This document shows positions 60,744 to 64,000 of a stretch of 64,000 bases of DNA, in pieces (within the stretch, counting starts at the first letter, position 1; each line of letters opens with the position of its first letter). Both the position numbers and the translations under genes were made by a program. Under the pieces are notes generated by a model, which ran no database searches, was not told the origin of the DNA, and saw only the letters and a program-made list of their open reading frames with translations. The DNA comes from Citrobacter farmeri. GTDB lineage: Bacteria; Pseudomonadota; Gammaproteobacteria; Enterobacterales; Enterobacteriaceae. The stretch spans positions 2,976,001 through 3,040,000 of the forward strand of contig NZ_CP077291.1 in NCBI RefSeq assembly GCF_019048065.1, given 5' to 3'.

Positions 60744-61232
60744 TTATTGCAAACGGAAGAACCGCCGACTCGTGGCTGGCACATACAGCAACAGCAAAAC
60801 CAGCATATCAGGGAGTTTTTGCATCACCAGCGTATGCAGGATCTCACGCTTTGACGATCCGGCAATACTGAACAGTTCCGGATAGCCGTATCCCAGTGAG
60901 GCCGCCCACAAATAGCCTGCGGCAATCACCTGCGTGAGGAGATACACCCACCGCGCCCAGTTACGCCCTTTCACCAGCGAAAATGCGCAGCCGATCTCAA
61001 CAAACACCAGCACCAGACTACCCAGAAAAACCAGCGTCAAACTCCAGGTTTGTACACTGCGATGAATAAATTCAGCCAGTCCGCGAACACCAAGCGTGTT
61101 AAAGATCATCAGCAGGTCGAGCCCGCGGATCATAATAATGGCGAGCGCCGCCACCTGCACCAGCGCAGGTACATTCAGGCGGGCATGTGATGAGGATGAT
61201 TTTTTAAAAAATCCCAACGAATCGTCTTCCAT
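60744..61232 (-). CDS. ybjO: YbjO, DUF2593 inner-membrane protein
   Basis: This 162-residue membrane protein equals E. coli YbjO and belongs to DUF2593. Four hydrophobic segments are apparent (about 25-45, 62-85, 92-112 and 140-155). The function is unknown. It sits between the terminator of potGHI and rlmC, all on the minus strand. The start is ATG 61232 (MEDDSLGFFKKSSSSHARL). Confidence 0.93.
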   Translation of the reverse strand: MEDDSLGFFKKSSSSHARLNVPALVQVAALAIIMIRGLDLLMIFNTLGVRGLAEFIHRSVQTWSLTLVFLGSLVLVFVEIGCAFSLVKGRNWARWVYLLTQVIAAGYLWAASLGYGYPELFSIAGSSKREILHTLVMQKLPDMLVLLLLYVPATSRRFFRLQ

Positions 61233-61262
61233 GAAAACAATGCCGCGACGAGCGCGGCATTG
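61233..61262 (-). terminator. Terminator of the potGHI operon
   Basis: CAATGCCGCG and CGCGGCATTG form a perfect 10-bp stem around ACGAG. On the minus strand it is followed by TTTTC. It lies about 30 bases after the potI stop and directly before the ybjO ATG. Confidence 0.88.
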
Positions 61263-61291
61263 TGTAGCCAGGTTGGCAGATTTTAGTGCCT

Positions 61292-62137
61292 TCAGTCACG
61301 TCTTGCACGCTGGATATCGCGGATCCGCTGTTTTTCCGTACGTGCCATCAGATACCAGGCGATAAAACCGACAATTCCGACCACGCCGAGGATCAGCGTC
61401 GCCAGGGCGTTGATTTCCGGGTTAACGCCCATTCGCACGCTGGAGAAGACCAGCATGGGTAACGTCGTAGCGCCCGGCCCGGAGACAAAGCTGGCGATAA
61501 CCAGATCGTCCAGCGACAACGTAAACGCCAGCAGCCAGCCGGAAACCACCGCCGGCATAATCATCGGCAGTGTAATCACAAAGAACACCTTAAGCGGTGT
61601 CGCCCCCAGATCCATCGCGGCTTCCTCAATGGAGCGATCCAGTTCACGCAGGCGCGATGAAATGACCACAGCCACATACGCTGTACAAAAAGTGACGTGC
61701 GCCAGCCAGATGGTCAACATTCCACGATCTGACGGCCAGCCAATCGCGTGGCCCAGCGCAACAAAGAGCAGCAGCAAAGAGAGGCCGGTGATCACATCCG
61801 GCATGACCAGCGGCGCGGTGATCATAAAAGCAAACCCGTTCGACCCGCGAAAGCGGCCAAAGCGCACCATCACTACGGCGGCAATCGTGCCGAGTATCGC
61901 CGCCATGGTCGCTGCACAGGCCGCGATCGTCAGGCTCAGCCCCACCGCGCTCATCATCGCACTATCGCGGAACAGTTCACCGTACCAGCGCGTTGACCAT
62001 CCCGCCCACACCGTGACCAGCTTTGAACTGTTAAACGAGTAGATGACCAGCATCAGCATCGGCGCATACAGAAAAGTAAATCCGAGGACCAGAATCACAA
62101 TGCGCCAGGGCGAACGAATTACCGGTAAGTTGTTCAT
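61292..62137 (-). CDS. potI: Putrescine ABC transporter permease PotI
   Basis: PotI is one of the two permeases of the PotFGHI putrescine importer. The 281 residues equal E. coli. Six hydrophobic segments are present, with the coupling loop EEAAMDLGATPLKVFFVITLPMIMP. The start at 62137 (MNNLPVIRSPWRI) matches E. coli and overlaps the potH stop by ATGA. The frame opening at 62179 lies in potH and is rejected. Confidence 0.96.
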   Translation of the reverse strand: MNNLPVIRSPWRIVILVLGFTFLYAPMLMLVIYSFNSSKLVTVWAGWSTRWYGELFRDSAMMSAVGLSLTIAACAATMAAILGTIAAVVMVRFGRFRGSNGFAFMITAPLVMPDVITGLSLLLLFVALGHAIGWPSDRGMLTIWLAHVTFCTAYVAVVISSRLRELDRSIEEAAMDLGATPLKVFFVITLPMIMPAVVSGWLLAFTLSLDDLVIASFVSGPGATTLPMLVFSSVRMGVNPEINALATLILGVVGIVGFIAWYLMARTEKQRIRDIQRARRD

Positions 62138-63087
62138 CCGTGGACCCCTCCACTTTTTTGCTGATGTTTGTGGAACCACATAATCGGTACGATCAATAGC
62201 AATAGCATGACGATCGCGACCGCAGAGGCCACCGGCCAGTCGCGGTTGTTAAAGAACTCTTGCCATAGCACACGCCCAATCATGATGCTGTCTGGTCCGC
62301 CGAGCAGTTCCGGGATCACAAACTCCCCCACCGCCGGAATGAACACCAGCATGGAACCGGCAATAATGCCGCCTTTGGTCAGCGGGACAATCACGCTAAA
62401 GAAGGTTTTCAGCGGGCGCGCGCCCAGATCCAACGACGCTTCCACCAGCGAATAATCAATTCGCGTCAGGGCGGTATAAATCGGCAGCACCATAAACGGC
62501 AAATAGGCATAGACAATGCCGATATACACCGCCAGATTGGTGTGCAGAATGGTCAGCGGCTGGTCAATCACCCCCAGCCACAGGAGAAAGTTATTCAGCA
62601 CGCCGTTATTTTTCAGGATCCCCATCCAGGCATACACGCGGATCAGAAACGAGGTCCACGATGGCAGGATCACCAGCAACAGCAAAATATTACGCGTTGA
62701 CGGCTTGCTGTGCGCCACCGCCCACGCCAGCGGATAGCCCAACAGCAGACAGCAAAGCGTCGAAATCCCCGCCACCTGTAGCGACTGCAAATAGGCGTCA
62801 AAATAGAGCGGATCGTCCGTTAGCTGCAGGAAGTTACCGAGATTAAGGGTGATCGACAGTTGCCCATCAGCCCACGCCATCAGTTCGGTATACGGCGGGA
62901 TCGCCCGCGCCATCTCCGCGAGACTGATTTTAAAGACGATCAGGAAAGGCAGCAGGAACAGCAGGATCAACCAGACGTAAGGCAGCGCAATCACCAGTTT
63001 GCGCCCGTGTTTCATCTGCACACGCGCCAGCCAGAGCGTAAAGCCGCCCGGCTTTTCCACGCGTGCCGGAGGTTCAAGTGTACTCAT
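62134..63087 (-). CDS. potH: Putrescine ABC transporter permease PotH
   Basis: PotH is the partner permease of PotI. The 317 residues from ATG 63087 (MSTLEPPARV) equal E. coli; two codons further upstream a GTG opens the frame but is not needed. AAGGAG lies 5-7 bases before the start. Six hydrophobic segments and the coupling loop VEASLDLGARPLKTFFSVIVPLTKGG are present. It begins 9 bases after potG. Confidence 0.96.
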   Translation of the reverse strand: MSTLEPPARVEKPGGFTLWLARVQMKHGRKLVIALPYVWLILLFLLPFLIVFKISLAEMARAIPPYTELMAWADGQLSITLNLGNFLQLTDDPLYFDAYLQSLQVAGISTLCCLLLGYPLAWAVAHSKPSTRNILLLLVILPSWTSFLIRVYAWMGILKNNGVLNNFLLWLGVIDQPLTILHTNLAVYIGIVYAYLPFMVLPIYTALTRIDYSLVEASLDLGARPLKTFFSVIVPLTKGGIIAGSMLVFIPAVGEFVIPELLGGPDSIMIGRVLWQEFFNNRDWPVASAVAIVMLLLLIVPIMWFHKHQQKSGGVHG

Positions 63088-63096
63088 CTTCACTCC

Positions 63097-64000
63097 TTAA
63101 ACCGTCAACACCACACAGCTGTCCGCATCCCAGCACAAACGCACCTCATCGCCCCAGGTCGGCAGACCTTTGCGATAACGGTGAGCATTCTGCAACTGAG
63201 CACTGATCATCTGTCCGCTTTTCAGACGAACGTGATAAATGGAGAGATCGCCAAGATAGGCAATGTGCACCACTTCGCCAACGGCGAAGTTAAATCCGTC
63301 GGCAGGTGGCTCATCACACAGCATGATCTTTTCCGGGCGCAGCGCCACGTGAACTGGCACGTTGTCCACCACCGACGCATCCGGATCGACCTTCAGCGGA
63401 TGCACAAGTCCTGGGGAATACAGCACCAGACCGTCATCCTGACGCTCTTTGATAACTCCCTCAAACACGTTCACCGAGCCGATAAACTCTGCACTGTAGC
63501 GGGTGGTTGGATGCTCATAAATCTCTTCTGGCTCACCAATTTGCACGAACTTACCGCGGTTCATAATGGCAATGCGCCCGGCCATGGTCATCGCCTCTTC
63601 CTGATCGTGCGTCACCATCACGCAGGTCACGCCGACGCGCTCAAGGATATCGACCACTTCGAGCTGCATACGGTCGCGTAGCTTTTTATCCAGCGCGCCC
63701 ATCGGCTCGTCGAGTAACAGGAGTTTGGGCCGTTTTGCCAGGCTTCGCGCCAGAGCCACACGCTGACGCTGGCCGCCGGAAAGCTGATGCGGCTTGCGTT
63801 TGGCGAACTCTTGCATATGCACCAGACCCAGCATCTCTTCGACCCGGCTGGTGATTTCCGCTTTCGGCAATTTGTCCTGCTTCAGGCCAAAGGCGATATT
63901 CTGTTCGACCGTCATATGGGGAAACAGCGCATAGGACTGAAACATCATGTTGATGGGCCGTAAATAAGGCGGCACCTGGGACAGGTCAACACCGTCCAAC
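63097..64000 (-). CDS. potG: Putrescine ABC transporter ATP-binding protein PotG (partial)
   Basis: PotG is the ATPase of PotFGHI. The window shows the last 301 codons or so (E. coli 377 residues); the Walker A end lies outside. Visible are the Q loop (INMMFQSYALFPHMTVEQN), the signature LSGGQRQRVALARSLAKRP, Walker B LLLLDEPMGALDKK, the switch histidine VMVTHDQEEA and a C-terminal TOBE-type domain (HVALRPEKIML). potF would be expected beyond the window edge. Confidence 0.95.
   Translation of the reverse strand, partial: LDGVDLSQVPPYLRPINMMFQSYALFPHMTVEQNIAFGLKQDKLPKAEITSRVEEMLGLVHMQEFAKRKPHQLSGGQRQRVALARSLAKRPKLLLLDEPMGALDKKLRDRMQLEVVDILERVGVTCVMVTHDQEEAMTMAGRIAIMNRGKFVQIGEPEEIYEHPTTRYSAEFIGSVNVFEGVIKERQDDGLVLYSPGLVHPLKVDPDASVVDNVPVHVALRPEKIMLCDEPPADGFNFAVGEVVHIAYLGDLSIYHVRLKSGQMISAQLQNAHRYRKGLPTWGDEVRLCWDADSCVVLTV

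Overview
The window is a chromosomal segment of an enteric bacterium of the Enterobacteriaceae, closest in gene content and protein sequence to Citrobacter, Salmonella and Escherichia. Nearly every gene has the length and order of the E. coli K-12 stretch from ycaO to potG, read here in the reverse of E. coli numbering. Nothing in the sequence fixes the species. A Citrobacter-like genome is my best inference.

Layout. 1-5367 holds the end of ycaO and the anaerobic formate genes focA, pflB and pflA. 5427-10178 is an accessory insert: an RpiR/MurR-type regulator divergent from genes for PTS IIB, PTS IIC (UlaA/SgaT type), a split transketolase and PTS IIA. In E. coli K-12 the unrelated ycaM, ycaN and ycaK occupy this place. 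10358-30549 returns to the core: ycaD, ycaC, dmsCBA (DMSO reductase), serS, rarA, lolA, ftsK, lrp, trxB, cydD, cydC and aat, followed by infA (30845-31063).

31141-33294 is a second accessory patch around the serine tRNA gene serW. It contains a decayed LysR-type gene, an exact 21-bp second copy of the tRNA 3' end and its flank, a free-standing B3/B4 (phenylalanyl-tRNA synthetase-like) protein and a small DUF4282 membrane protein in AT-rich DNA. It looks like the remains of an island that used the tRNA as an attachment site.

33683-64000 is core again: clpA, clpS, cspD, macBA, ybjX, ybjD, aqpZ, lysO, hcp-hcr, an added DoxX-family gene, poxB-ltaE-ybjT, ybjS, amiD-ybjQ, ybjP, artPIQM, artJ, rlmC, ybjO and potIHG (potG runs off the end).

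Functional themes. Many genes serve anaerobic or nitrosative metabolism (pfl, dms, hcp-hcr, cydDC, poxB), and candidate FNR and NsrR sites lie in front of focA, dmsA and hcp. Arginine uptake (art) carries candidate ArgR boxes. A PhoP-type direct repeat sits between macA and ybjX. REP-type palindromes mark several gene borders. The most interesting loci are the PTS/split-transketolase operon, which could import and cleave an unknown ketose with no separate kinase, and the tRNA-linked patch with the B3/B4 protein. I found no CRISPR array, intact insertion sequence or prophage.
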